This document shows positions 47,569 to 59,176 of a DNA stretch of 64,000 nt, in pieces (within the stretch, counting starts at the first letter, position 1; each line of letters begins with the position of its first letter). The stretch is from Eudorina sp. 2006-703-Eu-15. Its lineage: Eukaryota; Chlorophyta; Chlorophyceae; Chlamydomonadales; Volvocaceae. The notes below the pieces were generated by a model. The model saw only the letters and a list, made by a program, of their open reading frames with translations. It was not told the DNA's origin and searched no databases. The stretch lies in assembly GCA_003117195.1 (NCBI GenBank), contig BDSI01000075.1, forward strand, positions 426,852-490,851, given 5' to 3'. The position numbers were made by a program, and so were the translations under genes.

Positions 47569-49994
47569 TTAGACCTTGAAGCCGCGGCTCTTCCGGCGGC
47601 CACGAGCCTTCTCGAACTTCCGGCCCTTGGAGCGCACATACGGCTTGGTGGTCGAACCCGGCACACCTGGATAAGGGATGGAGGGATGTCGGGGATCAGG
47701 TTCGCAACGACGAAAAACGAAGGTGTCCGAACCGGCACTACAACAGAATGCTCATGTAAACTTGCGAACCCGGCATCAACTGAAGGAGGAAGGTCCATTT
47801 GGATCGTCGCCTCTGGAGGGATTCCAGTCCAGGGATGGGCGGCTGGATAGTGGAACCGCGCGCTGATCTGCAATAACAGTCGGTGCACCCATTCGCGCCG
47901 GCCGGGCGCCTAGTCTTACCCAGCAACCGGAGAGGCAACACTCTCCCAATTGCGAATTGAGAACGGCGCAATGGACGTTAGGCACCCACGCGCAACTGAA
48001 AACGGACACCTGCTTCCAAAGCCAAGCATCCCCGAGTTCCCCTCCGAGCGACATGTCCTCTTTTGAATATTGAGGGGAATAAACTCTCTCAAGGAAAACG
48101 GCAGCGGGCTGTAACGCCTGAAACCCACGATCGCAACCAAGCACCCCCATAGCGCTGAAACACAATCCTAGCGCGTTCGTAGTACGCAATCCGAACGGTG
48201 GTCATTTGCAATTAACCCTAAAACAGTCTGATAAGTGACTTCGACCTGATTGCTTCTGAATCCCGTTGTTTCCGAGACCCATCCCAGGGGTTAAGGTGCA
48301 ACCCCAGGGGTAAGGTGCCATAGTTCACAGCTTGGACTGGGCAGCGTGCCATGGCTGTTCGTCCGCAACCAAATCTCTGACACCGCCGCGCATTGTCGAT
48401 TCAGGGTTCCCATCAAACTTTGACCGTGGCCCAAGCCAAGGTAGTGTAAAATTGCGCAAGGCCCAAACCTAAAAGCCCAGCCCACGCCCCCATGCGCCTG
48501 TTCCCCATTCCCTCCTTCCTCGAAACCGCGTCTCACCTGGCGCGGGGCCGAAGTGCTTGACGGCCTCGCGGTGGCTCTTGGGACCGCGCAGCAGGACGCA
48601 GTCCTTGCCGGTCGGGCGCTGCAGAGCCAGCTGGTCGAACGTCAGGCACTCACCACCGGCCTGCACGAGCAAGCCAATGCGCCACGGAACGACACCGCAG
48701 TGAGCCGCGGGGCCCCGCACGGACGGACGACTGGGCCGCAGTTGCAGATTTTCAAGGAGTCGGTTGCACACTGAATGCTACCCCATCAACGATCTGGAAG
48801 CGAGAAAGACGCCATGAGCTGATTTGCTGGTATGTGGCTGGTCGCTCCAACCGCTGTCGGTTCGGCAGTGGAGAGGAGCAGAGCTTCGCGCACTCCGCCT
48901 CCCCGTCCCCTTCCAGAGCGACACACCACGCCTGCCAGCCGCCGAGCTGCAAAGGTCGTCCACGCCGTCACCCGCAGGTGTTACGGGCGGGCGACTGGTA
49001 GAACCCCTCCCGTCCGTTAGATGCAGCTTCACTGCTGCTGAACCAGTGTGAGCTGCCAGCGGAATTCAACCGTTGCTGCTCCTCGTTCCTGGATACTGTA
49101 TCCAACTCCGCAAGTGCGCCATGCCCACAGCCACACGCCCTCGCTCCTATGCAGCAATAGCCCAAGTCCGACGTGCTCTTTCAAGAGGCTGTTCGCCAGA
49201 TAGCCTGCGGCTTTCGCCGCAAGCGATTTGCACAGCTGCTGCTGAAGCCCAGCCGCCGCCCTGCCGCCAGTCGACTTAATCGCTGATCATGATGACGACC
49301 GAACCCAAGCTAAAATGCCTGTTTTTATAAAAATATATACATAACAATGGAAACAACAAGTCAGGTTAGGAGCGCACACACCTTGGTGATACGAGCCCGG
49401 GCCGTCTCCGTGAAGCGCAGAGCGACCACGCGGAGCTTAGGCACCTCAAAGAGGCGAACGTCATCGGTGACGGTGGCCACGACCACGGCCAGCTTGTCCT
49501 CCTGTGGAGCCACCAGAGAGAAATGCTGAACATGGCCGCCAGAACGTTTATGCTCTCGGATTCCGCCCATAAACAAATTTGAGGATACAGTATTGCTTAA
49601 CATTTCGACGGCTCCGCCGCTTTCACCACATACCTTGCCCTTCATGAAAGCGGCGAGCTTGGAAAGGGACAGGGGCGGCCTGTTCGTCTTAGACATGAAC
49701 AAGCGCTTCAGGATGACCTTGTTGAACTTGCTGTCCGTCCGCCTCACAAGGAAGCGGTACAGCTGCAAGCGGGGGGTTCGGGTTGCTGAGAAAAGCTCCG
49801 TGTAATCCCAAGCTGCGACAAGTTTACCTTCACGAGCAGGGCCAGATAAGGATTCTGGCTCTTCGGGGCGGTGCGGTGCACCTTCTTGCTGCGGCCACCC
49901 GCCTTGAGGTCGATACCCTGGACGCAAAAGCAAGCCATTTGCTAAGTTCACCGTGGTGTCGCATTCTTGCCTACGCAGTAAACAAACTAACCAT
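47569..49994 (-). CDS. RPL18: 60S ribosomal protein L18 (eL18)
   Basis: Structural protein of the large cytosolic ribosomal subunit. Six exons on the minus strand, 49994-49992, 49917-49828, 49762-49634, 49501-49382, 48660-48537 and 47666-47569, give 187 aa, the normal eL18 length. The first coding exon is the ATG alone, followed directly by a gttagt donor. The next exon begins [20 protein letters not shown] as in plant and animal eL18. Other conserved segments are [68 protein letters not shown] and the basic C-terminus [17 protein letters not shown]. All junction phases agree. It sits head-to-head with TRM112, 248 bp from ATG to ATG. Nothing is missing. Confidence 0.96.
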
Positions 49995-50242
49995 GGCTGC
50001 GCCCTTTTTCCTAACGGACAGAAGGGTGAAAGAGGGAGGGACAGTGCGCGAACGCTCTGCAAAATGAGAGCGCCGCCCCGTACGACAACAGGAGGCCCCG
50101 GCCCTTCTTTCAATTCACGCAGAGGTTTTCGAAATTGTGAGAAAACATTCAAACGCTTAGTTACCAAAGAATTAACGACAGCACGCTTTCGACTGGACAC
50201 AAAACCGTTGTCAACTACCACCCAACACTGCATCAAGCACAA
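49995..50242. promoter_or_regulatory. shared bidirectional promoter region RPL18/TRM112
   Basis: Only 248 bp separate the divergent start codons of two housekeeping genes, so both promoters and 5' leaders must overlap here. No TATA box is obvious on either strand. The inference rests on spacing alone. Confidence 0.6.
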
Positions 50243-51991
50243 ATGAAGCTGTTAACACACAATATGCTCTCGTGTCACATCAAGGGCGTCAGGAATGGTT
50301 ACCCTTTCCTCATAGAAGTCGTCAAGGTGTCGGAGCAGGAAGCCGACTTTGACCCAGGTTATATGGTTGCAATCTAAGACCTGTTGAGGGGAAGGTTTAC
50401 ATTTATGAGGTTGTCGATGCCTGGATGCAGTGTCAGGGGTTTTGTGCAAGCCGAGGTACACCGACATCCCTTCCCCGCGATGGTCTATCCACACCCATAT
50501 TCGTCGTGTTGTTGTCCCTGATGTCCCCTTGGCCATCCGGTGCCCTGCTGACCGAGCCTCGCAGACTTCTTGAAGCACATCTTCCCGCGTATAAATTGGC
50601 CAGCTTTTCTTCAAGGCGCCCAAGCGGTGAGCCATTTGCCAGCGCTCCACACCAAGCCTCCTCCTCTGGGACTTCGACACTTGATGTCGTGCTCGCAACG
50701 TTTCTAAGCATGCTCAAACCCCTGCCCCAATCCCACTGATCCAACTGACCCAGATGGGCTGCCGGCAAGGCCTTCCTGAAACGGCCACGGAGGCTTCCCT
50801 GGAGGACGAGCAGTTCCAAAAGACCTTTCACCATGCGCTGTTGGAGGTGCGCAGTCGATGGCCTCCTGTTCTGACAGCGACCGGGGGAGCACCTGCAGGC
50901 TAAAGTTTCTTACGGCAACATGGCCGCATCGTTTGGCAGGTTCTAAATTGTGGGCAGCTGAATGCATTCGCGCCCAGGGGATGGGTCCCAACCGCCGTTA
51001 CCCTCACTTGCAGCTCGGGCAATAACCTTTTCATTCCGGTTCCGGCAGTGAGAGATATCCTGCCTACGACCCTGCGTATTTGGGGTGGGGGGAAGCACGG
51101 GCTGCCCCGAAAGGGCTGTCTCCAATGATGTGCTGGGGTGGTGGCCAGGGAGGGCCGCGATGATGATCCACCCGGCAAACCGCCCGACCATGCGCGCACC
51201 GCTTGGGGCTGAAATCTTGTAGGTGGGGTCTGGGCTGACAGCATTTACCCCCGGTGGGGACAGCTCTCGGTTCTGCCGCACGGGGAGTCGGGTGCCGCGA
51301 GCCTCCTCCTCGTGCACCCTAACATAACGGGTCCACCTCCTTACCACCGTGAGCGCTGCCGTGGCGGAGCGCCACCGTGGATCTGACGTTTCTCTTGGCA
51401 GCGACTCAGGTCCCATGCCCTTGGGATGGCGTCTCTGGATCACCCGGCGAGAACTGGCCGCTGACTGCCCTGACGGCGAACTCCCCGGTGATCAGCTGAA
51501 CCCTAGGGACGGACACTCGGTGGCCCCCGAAGCGCCAGTGAACCCACCCACCTGCCGGAGCGTCACGCGCCGTTTGTCGGCGCCGCCTCTCCACCCCCAC
51601 CGTGATACACCCACACCCTGGAAATTGCTGCGAGCGCAGATGGAACCGGACACCCAGTTCCGCGTCTGTAGCAATACGCGCGCCGACAATCGCGAAGGCA
51701 CCACCATTCAGGAGGACGTTCGACGTCCGCTTTTTGTCAATAATGACAGCGGAATCGCGGAACAATCACCGATTGCGTAGTAGTTGTCCGGTTGGCTGAC
51801 GCCGCCGTTGAAGTAGGACGTATTAATTAATTGATTCGATAGACGTCCCCTTGCTTCCCGTCCCTCCTCCCTCCCCATGTCGCCTCCAGGTGACGTTGGA
51901 GGAGGGCTCCCTGGTGTGTCCGGAGACGGGCCGCAAGTTCCCCGTGGCCAAGGGGATACCCAACATGCTGCTCAACGAGGACGAGTGCTGA
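50243..51991 (+). CDS. TRM112: TRM112, multifunctional methyltransferase activator subunit
   Basis: Small partner protein that stabilises and activates several methyltransferases acting on tRNA, rRNA and release factor eRF1. Four plus-strand exons, 50243-50357, 50565-50626, 50754-50846 and 51890-51991, join in phase to 123 aa, close to the usual 120-135. It opens [16 protein letters not shown], followed by [20 protein letters not shown], the helix [20 protein letters not shown], the segment [11 protein letters not shown] and the conserved C-terminal [20 protein letters not shown] then MLLNEDE. The last intron, about 1 kb, is much longer than the others and has no recognisable insert. The 29 bp at the end of the gene, including the stop codon, are duplicated in tandem immediately downstream. 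Confidence 0.94.
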
Positions 51992-52019
51992 ACATGCTGC
52001 TCAACGAGGACGAGTGCTG
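51962..52019 (+). repeat. exact 29-bp tandem duplication across the TRM112 stop codon
   Basis: The unit aacatgctgctcaacgagg followed by acgagtgctg occurs twice back to back (51962-51990 and 51991-52019). The TGA stop of TRM112 is completed by the first base of the second copy. The duplicate is out of frame and untranslated. Confidence 0.93.
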
Positions 52020-52936
52020 AGCGGCAGCAGGAGGCCGAGTGCTGACCGGGAGCATGAGCATGAATGCCGGGGGAGGGGTCCGGTCGGATGGGATGGGGGA
52101 AGTCAAGGGAGCGACTAAGTTTGCGCGGTGCGCACGCGTCTGCGGGTTCGTGGAGGGCGGAAGGAAACAGCCACTGCGGAAGAGTGCGCCCAGTGCGGGA
52201 CGAGCTCGGAGGCACCGCCGGGCGGGGGCGCTGCTGCGGGTCCTGGGAGAGCAGGGCAACAGGACGACGAGGATGATTTGGTGCCCCGAGCCCAGGTGGC
52301 GCCCCACCGTCCCCGCGTCCTTGGCCGGGTATCCTCCCAGTGCATGTGAACACAATAGCGTGCTGGCCACATGGCTACGTCAGCGGACGCATCGTATGCG
52401 GACCTGGCAAACAAGGTCGGTCTACGCCTGCTGGGACGGCTCCCTCTGGGATACCCTTCAGCTGATGAGTTCCCGATTTAGCTTTACATGAATGCGCCAG
52501 AGTTGACTGAGCTAAGCGGTTGGATCGGGTGGGTTGGGGGGCGCGGTGGCGATGGGTGCGGCGTGTGGGATTGCATGTCGGCGGGGAAGAATGGAGGCGA
52601 TCAGTCAGCCGGGCGGGCGGCTGCGCCACCTCCCATTGTGTGAAGGTACCGTATGACTTACTTGATGCGCCGGCTGGCACATGAGGTCGCGCAGCCCAGT
52701 TGCAGGCCAGGAGGAGTCGGCGTTCCCAAGCCCATTTGCCGCCTCGCTCCGGGCGTAAGGTGACCTTTGTCGATACCATGGCCTGCAGATGTGCACCCTG
52801 TCCACCGTGTTCACAGAGTCAAGATCAGGGCAGTCCGCTGCCGGGGCAGTGGGAGGTATCTAGATCGGGAAGCGGCACACATTTGGAAGTCGGGACTCAG
52901 GTCCATCTTGTAACAGTTACTACTATTCGGAGGGCA
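52020..52936. other. 3' flank of TRM112, no gene seen
   Basis: Contains the TRM112 3' untranslated region. A plus-strand TGTAA lies near 52909-52913; it is rather distant to be certain. Open frames on both strands are unsupported. Confidence 0.45.
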
Positions 52937-53046
52937 TTAATTATTAAGGATGTTACAGCGGACCCCGCGGGTCATCGGCGACAGCCAACGGCGACAGCCA
53001 AGGCTTCCTCACCATACACTGCATAACCGAACTTGCGCCGCCATGG
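52937..53046 (-). mobile_element. 3' tail of a non-LTR retroelement
   Basis: Minus-strand member of the tail family at 5264-5378 and 28146-28262, ending in TGTAA, catccttaataatt on the minus strand. It lies 3' of, and in the same orientation as, the LINE coding remnant at 53887-54863. The two could be one element with a long 3' region interrupted by the GT repeat, or two independent insertions. Confidence 0.7.
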
Positions 53047-53232
53047 CTGTAACACGCAAAGGCTTACCGGATGGTTGGGAATCCATTTGGGCTCCTTATG
53101 TTGTGAGCATCTGTACGGCGCACTGCCGTACCGGCTTACAATGGCGGACCGGACTAGCCGCCGCCGTTCGGCGGCGCTGGGGGCCGTAGGCCCGTAGCTG
53201 CCCGCGTCCCAGGTGAGTTGTGCGGCGCGTGC

Positions 53233-53233
<1 letters not shown>

Positions 53234-53268
<35 letters not shown>
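53234..53268 (+). repeat. (GT)n microsatellite
   Basis: About 17 uninterrupted GT units. Confidence 0.97.
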
Positions 53269-53269
<1 letters not shown>

Positions 53270-53886
53270 GTTACATATCTGCCGGGCCGACCGCCGAAGC
53301 ACTCTCCCCCGGATTCGGGGGAGAGGGGCGTAAGGGGCCTCTGTCCCCTCGCTCTCAACCAAGGGCGCGCGCCCGATCCCTGAGGATCGGTGACAGCTGT
53401 GCCCCCTCAAGGGATTGGGCGGAAGCCCATCCCGGGCGGTCTGTGCCTCGCAGTCCGCTGTTCAACCTCCTCAAGTCCTTGCAGCACCTTCCTCAGCAAT
53501 TCGGAGGCGTGCCCCTGCCCGGTGCAGTAAAACTGGCCTGGTCCCGCGTCCCAACCTAATCGTACTAGCTAAGGTTGCACCCTCCGGCAGGCCTGCCCGC
53601 CCAGCTGAGTCCCAGCGGGGCGTCTCGCACGCGTCAGACCTTGTTGGGTCCGGGTATGCAGTCGGGCGCTCCATGATGGGGCTATGGTTTGCACAAGGCA
53701 GCACATCACCACGTAAGCATCCCTGTCGTACACCCCTTCCCGTCGCAAGCGGCCCTCGCCTACATGTCCAGCTGCCAAGTACCACTGGTCTGGCCCTACC
53801 CTCCTCGGGCACCCACGGATCCCCTACGTGCCCGGGAGTGGGCTTCCCTAGTCCCAATCCCTGCCCCCTAGAGCCTCGCGCTGTCA

Positions 53887-54863
53887 TCAAGAGTTTACGT
53901 CTACTGGCTGCACGCAGCGGATCCGGCCGTCCACCACCGATAGGATTGGGTGGTCCGGTCCCACCCCCTCCCATCCCCGTCGCGGTCGGCCCAGTTCTGC
54001 AAAACTGGCCACCCGCTGCCAGAACTCCATGATTGCGCGCGCCTTAGCTACATCTACCGGCGACGGGGCAGCCGGCGCCCCCGGTACGGGTTGTGCGCCC
54101 CCGTTGCGGGTCGCTGCACGTAACCCCACCCTCGCCCGCTCCATGGCCGTCAGCGCCGCCAGGACAACGATGTCCCAAACCCCTTGCTGTACCCCCTGTG
54201 GCGGCTCAGCCAGCCACACGTTGGCTCGGGTGATGGGGCCAGGAACGTGTACCCCGATCTGCTGTATCACTGCCTGAGCGACCGGGCATGCCCAGAAATG
54301 GTGTGCCCGTGGTGAACACGGGTGGGGCCCCGCACCGCCGTACTCGCCGCACCCGCACGCCTCGGGGTGGGCGTTGTGGAGGTGGGCCAGGCGCCACAGT
54401 GTTTCTTTGTGCTCCCGTTCCCACTTGATGGCCCAAAGCCGCTGTAGAGTGGCAGGCATGCTGGATGCCGGGGGCCCAGTTACTCCGTCTGTCTCAAGCT
54501 GTCCCCGGGCCTCCTGCTCGTATTCAGCATGCAGTCGTGCCCGGGCTGCCGCCACCTCCTGCATCTGCAGCTGTGTCGCCAGCCGGACCGTCAGGCCACT
54601 AAGCTTGACCGTCAGCGAGTTGGCTAGCCTCCATCCCATCCGGTCCACAATCCGCCGACGGGTCCCTTCCTCGGACTCCAGGTCCCCCGCCCGCTCGGGG
54701 TGGTCCAACACAGCTGCTGCAGCTCCCCGCCACTCCTCGCTGATGTCGGGACGTCTTGCACCGGCGGGAGGCGGCTGAGGGCCCCCATGATTCTGCGGAT
54801 GTCCTGGGGCAGCGATGCCAGTCCAGGCAGCGTGTCCGCGCTGTCTGGTGGGCCTGCCGTCAA
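53887..54863 (-). mobile_element. LINE (non-LTR retrotransposon) remnant: reverse-transcriptase C-terminal zinc region
   Basis: A minus-strand open frame of about 275 codons (54711-53887), preceded by a shorter frame to 54863, matches the region after the reverse transcriptase domain in plant and algal L1-type elements. It has the helix KWEREHKETLWRLAHLHN, then the zinc-binding pattern ACGCGEY, HPC and HHFWACPVAQAVIQQI, and an acidic/Ala-rich tail. The reverse transcriptase palm with its YxDD motif and the endonuclease are absent, so this is a 5'-truncated, immobile copy. Frame breaks at about 54711 indicate decay. Confidence 0.72.
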
Positions 54864-54869
54864 TACTGA

Positions 54870-55875
54870 GCTGGGGCTAAGATTCGGGTGGTGGTGCCGA
54901 AGAGATGGTCTCGGCTGATGGGGTTGCGTATGCGTGCAAAGGTCATGCTCGCTGTGCTGACACGCATTCGGTCATCACCGAGGCACAGGTGGTAATCTCT
55001 TGGGCATGGTCGGTGTGCCGGTTCATGCTGGTTCTTGCTGGTTGACGCCGTCATGCCGTTTCATGACGGTTCATCATGACGCATGCACATGCCTGTTCTT
55101 CAATGCCGGTTCATGCCGGTTCATGCCGGTTCATGCCGGTTCATGCCACGCATTCCTCCTGCAATTGAGGGCGACATGCCAGGCATGACTTCCCTAAGCA
55201 AAAATTTTATTCTCGTGGGCCATGTCGTCGCATCCACCCATCTACGGGTGCCGTTGGGTGCGGTCTCCTGTATAGGCACTGATATTGGATTCAAGGATGA
55301 GCTAGGATACCTCGATCCGTTTACAACCGTTATTTAACAGCCAGCCCAGTGAATTCGTACAATATTCAATACGTAGTCTTTTGCGTAGAGCAAATTAGAA
55401 TGACTGTCGCGGGCATCACGAACATGGGCATCACAGCGCCTGCACGACGCAAGCAGATGGGCAGACGAGTTGTCGCCGCGGCCAATACATTTGTCAAACT
55501 GCGGTAGAATTGATATCATTTTCTGATTCTGTTCCTCGCTTTGTCGTTGTTGAGCGTTTGCAAATTATTTCGTCAAATGCGTAATCGGCGTAATCGACTA
55601 GGCACGAACTATGATAAGTTTCTCAATATTATACAAAATGAGTCGCTTCAATTTTTGAATGCGGAAAGGCCCAGCGAGCACGTTCTGGGCAGCAGATGGA
55701 CGCGCTTACTCGGTGGCAACCTGCGGGCAACGCTCCCAACTGTACGTCCCTCCCCTATATTTTTCCAGGGGCAATAATGAAATATGTAATAAAATTTGAA
55801 CTGTCAAGTAAAATCCCTAATATCGTCTCCTGAAGTTATGCGTATTTCGACATTCCAGACAACACACACGCCACC
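54870..55875. other. no supported gene
   Basis: Contains a 10-bp repeat (55103-55147) and, from about 55160 to 55870, noticeably AT-richer DNA that should include the promoter of the small gene at 55876. Confidence 0.5.
55103..55147 (+). repeat. 10-bp tandem repeat (atgccggttc)
   Basis: Four to five near-perfect copies, with degenerate relatives (gttcatgctg, gttcttgctg, catgacggttcatc) back to about 55015. Confidence 0.9.
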
Positions 55876-57739
55876 ATGCGGGCCTTGGCAAGACCTGCAG
55901 CGCTAATGACTACAATATGCTTTCTCATGTATTGCCTTCTTGTTCACGGTGAGGCGTGCGTTCCTTGCATGCTCGTGGTGCATCCCATTTCTGCCTGCGC
56001 CTTCACCAACGCAAAATTGTGCGTGTCAGAAGCTCAAAACACTCTGCAAACATGGTGATTGTGTCTGACGACGCGCGCCTGGCGAAAGCAGCCCGTTGGA
56101 GTCGACAGCCCATCTTTGTTGCACTTCGCATTCGCCACACGAAGAAACGTCCATTTCAGAGTATAATGCAATGAAGATCTACAAGTACATTATAACGCTG
56201 CAATCGTTCCATGTAGAACGCAATCCCTGGGTTTGGAACAGAAATTCGTTTGCGCGAGCGAAGGCGGGCGACTCGACGCTTTCCCCGCCCATTTAAGCTG
56301 CGTCGAGGCGGGTCACGGGGAGTCACGGCTGACGCTATCACCCTGGATCTCCGGGTCGCCAGTCTCAGGGCTTGGAGGGGGCCGCCAGTGTCAGGGCTTG
56401 GAGGGGCCGCCAGTGTCAGGGCTTGGAGAGGGCCGCCAGTCTCAGGGCTTGGAGGGGGCCGCCAGTGTCAGGGCTTGGAGGGGGTCGCCAGTCTCAGGAC
56501 TCGGGGGAGGGCTCCGCCGCAGTCAACCAGGGCGGTATCCCTCGTTGTCCACACCATCGCCACGAAAACCACCCTGGTCAAGTGCAGCGCCCCGGCTCCT
56601 CCCTTATGACATTTTAGTAATAACGTTGTGGCGCTCTTACGATGTTGAGCAGCGCGGTCCGCGCCAGTCAGGTTCATGTATGAAACCGGTCTCCCCTTCG
56701 TCGCACAATCCGTCGCCCCCTCCCTCCCTCCCTCTCTCCCTTCCCTCTCTCCCTCCCCTCTCCCTCCCTGGACGGTAGGTACCGGACCCCAGGAGCTGCA
56801 GGGCCTCCACACCGACCTCGAAGTCGACGCCCAGCCGACCCGAGGGTCGGTTTCGGATGCCGGCAGCGCCTCTCGGAGGGCGCCGGCGCGCAGCAGCAGC
56901 GGCAGGCAGCTGGCCCGCGCTTCGGATGCCGGCGGGCGGCGCGGGGGTGCGTACGCCGGCGAGGAGGTCGCCGCCGTCGGACTGGACCTGTGGACCATCC
57001 TGGGTGTGTCGTACTGGAGACGACCTCCGCGGCCTCCCCCGCCGGCACCCCAGCCCGGCCCCATGCCGCCCCTGCCCCTGCCCCCAAGCCGTGACCCCCG
57101 GTACGTCAGACAGCGAAAACCGCTCACGGCGCGCACAGCCCCCATGAATTCTGCGTCATGGCTGCACGGCAGGTGGACGTGCTCACTCCTCACCTGTTTT
57201 CGGATACTCCTTGATGCATCACGAAACGATGTGTGCGTGAGTGAGTGTGAGTGTTTAACAAGAAGTGTGAGTGTGTTCTCAGGCAGGCAGGCGGGCGTGC
57301 GCGACATGCAACGTGAGTGAATGTGGGTATGTGTTTAAAAATGAAACCCGCCCGCCCGCCCGATGTGGGTATGTGTGTTGTGCTTTGTGTCCCCAATCGC
57401 TGCTGTCCTCCTTGAAATCTATGAAGCCCGTCTGCCTCTTGAAGTAAGAAACCACTTTTTTTACCCCGCCGCCGCTCCCGTCCCCGGCCCCCACGTATCG
57501 GTTCCCCAATCCATACTCCCCGGCCCCCCAACCCCCGCAGGACCGTGCTGTGGGACTCCGAGCTACGCGGGGTAAAAAAAGTGGTTTCTTACTTCAAGAG
57601 GCAGACGGGCTTCATAGATTTCAAGGAGGACAGCAGCGATTCTGCAGCAGACGACAATAGGGTGCCGCAACCGGCCACTTGGAAGGGCAGGTTCCGGAAG
57701 AGGTTCCCGATGCGCTCGGGTGTCGTACGGCTGCTGTAG
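55876..57739 (+). CDS. small putative secreted or membrane-anchored protein, unrecognised
   Basis: Three exons, 55876-55948, 56779-57100 and 57541-57739, join in phase to 197 aa. The ATG has a strong context (gccaccatg) and opens a signal-peptide or signal-anchor-like N-terminus: MRALARPAALMT, then the hydrophobic TICFLMYCLLVH. The middle is Arg/Ala/Ser-rich with a Pro-rich tract (RRPPRPPPPAPQPGP) after LDLWTILGVSYW. The last exon encodes TVLWDSELRGVKKVVSYF and TGFIDFKEDSSDSAADD and ends in basic KGRFRKRFPMR. TGTAA follows two bases after the stop codon. The link between exon 1 and exon 2 rests only on phase and a long pyrimidine tract before 56779; intron 1 holds a minisatellite. Intron 2 carries an inverted copy of the start of exon 3. 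I recognise no family. Confidence 0.5.
56355..56516 (+). repeat. 27-bp minisatellite
   Basis: Six copies of a unit of about 27 bp (gccgccagtgtcagggctt, then ggaggggg) within intron 1 of the small gene. Confidence 0.92.
57395..57641. repeat. perfect 75-bp inverted repeat spanning a 3' splice site
   Basis: Arm 1 (57395-57469, intron 2) is the exact reverse complement of arm 2 (57567-57641, exon 3). The 97-bp loop contains the intron 2 acceptor at 57540/57541. Because arm 2 is coding, arm 1 is an inverted duplicate of part of the exon placed in the intron. The transcript could fold into a long hairpin over the splice site. Confidence 0.93.
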
Positions 57740-57740
57740 T

Positions 57741-57745
57741 TGTAA
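57741..57745 (+). terminator. TGTAA polyadenylation signal
   Basis: TGTAA two bases after the stop codon of the small gene ending at 57739, which supports that gene's strand and 3' end. Confidence 0.6.
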
Positions 57746-59126
57746 AGATGTATGCAGTGTGGATGGCCAGCCAAGTGATGAGGTTCCCAAGGCGTGTGTG
57801 CATTTCATGAATGAATGAATGAACGTTACAGTACTTGCTGTGCATTTCCTGTACTTGATGTGCACTGAGTTTGCGGCAAGGGATAGCGCACGTGCCCAGC
57901 GATCATACGTCTAGCGGTTATGCTTTGGGGTTATGCCAACTTTCCACCCTCTGCCAACGTTCCACCCTCCGCCGACGTTCCACCCTCCGCCAACGTTCTA
58001 CCTTCCGCCAACGGTCTACCTTCCGCCTGGGTACTGAATGGAACTTGAGTGGGACGTTGGAGTTGGGACGTCCGGTTGACTTCCGGCGGTTGCTGGGACC
58101 ATTGCCAAGGTAGTTGCTTGGAACCTCGACGGTTGACACGCTTTGCTGGAGGAGTGAACATTGCAGCGGGGCTTTGGTCGGGTTGCAAATGCATGGAGAA
58201 AAGCGTCAGTCAATGTGCCTTGCCTGACGGATACATGTTTGTGTGAACCCCTCCCAAGGGTCAGGAGTGCGATGTACCGTGCATGAGGGCGGTACGGATT
58301 TTGGTACGACAACGAAAGATGGCGCGGGCAGGTGCGGTCCTGCACTGAATACGGGATGTATGTGCGTGGCGACGCCATTCCTGGGGGCGTGATGGCCGCG
58401 CACCGGCCGCGATGCCGTCGCGGCACTCCGAAGACCGGAATGGCCCCCTGCTGCACCCCGGCGCCCCTAGACCTACCTACCGAGCTCTAGGATGGGCCCC
58501 GGCCTGCCCCCGGTAGGCAGGTATCATGTGCAGCGTCCCGGTGCCTCCTGGTGGTGTATCCGGCCTAGGCTGGGCCTCCATTATATTCATTAGCGAGTGT
58601 AGAAGATTACCCCATGTGCTGTGTCCATGTTTCCCCGAGGTCGCCGCCTTGGGATGGGGATTGGAGCACTACCGGAGACGCATTGTGGCGTAATACCGCC
58701 ACGGTGGTTTTGGGAATCCCTAACAGTTCCGTAGTCAGTGTTTCGGTTCACATTAAAAACCTTGTCGGGGGTTCTTTCCAAGCCGCGCGGGTCCATGCGC
58801 CGACGTGCCCTTGAGCAGCTCCCGAGCAGATGCGCAGGTTGTACGACGGCGGTTGCACCTCTCACGGAGTAGTTTCGGTTGACGGAAGTCTATTATCAGT
58901 TAGCATAATTGATTCTTCTTAACCTGTTGGTTAGGGCCTTGGATGGTGCCCAGTCCACGATCTCACAATGAGGCCGCGTCGATACTTGCACCGTAAGCTC
59001 GGGTCCCGGTTGCCTTGCTGGGCGCTGGAGGCCAACAGAGGGCGTGGGGGCAGACATCGTGTACTTAGGGAACAGCGGGTCTGTCGTTGCTGTGGGGCAG
59101 AAGGTCAGGTCGAGGACGAAAAGCAT
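57746..59126. other. no supported gene
   Basis: Contains an 18-bp repeat (57942-58034) and, at 57803-57830, gaatgaatgaatgaacgttaca, which on the minus strand reads TGTAAC followed by ttcattcattc. This resembles the tail at 59127-59176 and may be a very short retroelement end. Open frames are unsupported. Confidence 0.45.
57942..58034 (+). repeat. 18-bp tandem repeat (ttccaccctccgccaacg)
   Basis: Five to six copies with drift toward ttctaccttccgccaacg. The 18-bp period keeps frame on both strands; the minus-strand frame would read a LAEGGT-type six-residue repeat, but no gene context supports translation. Confidence 0.9.
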
Positions 59127-59176
59127 GTTTTTTTTGAATGAATGAATGTTACAGCGGACCCCAACGGGATCATCGG
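59127..59176 (-). mobile_element. retroelement 3' end with (ATTC)n and poly(A) tail
   Basis: On the minus strand this reads ggggtccgctgtaac, then attcattcattc, then eight A. The part before TGTAA matches the tail family at 5264-5378. The copy diverges soon upstream, so it is a different subfamily or a very short insert. Confidence 0.6.
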
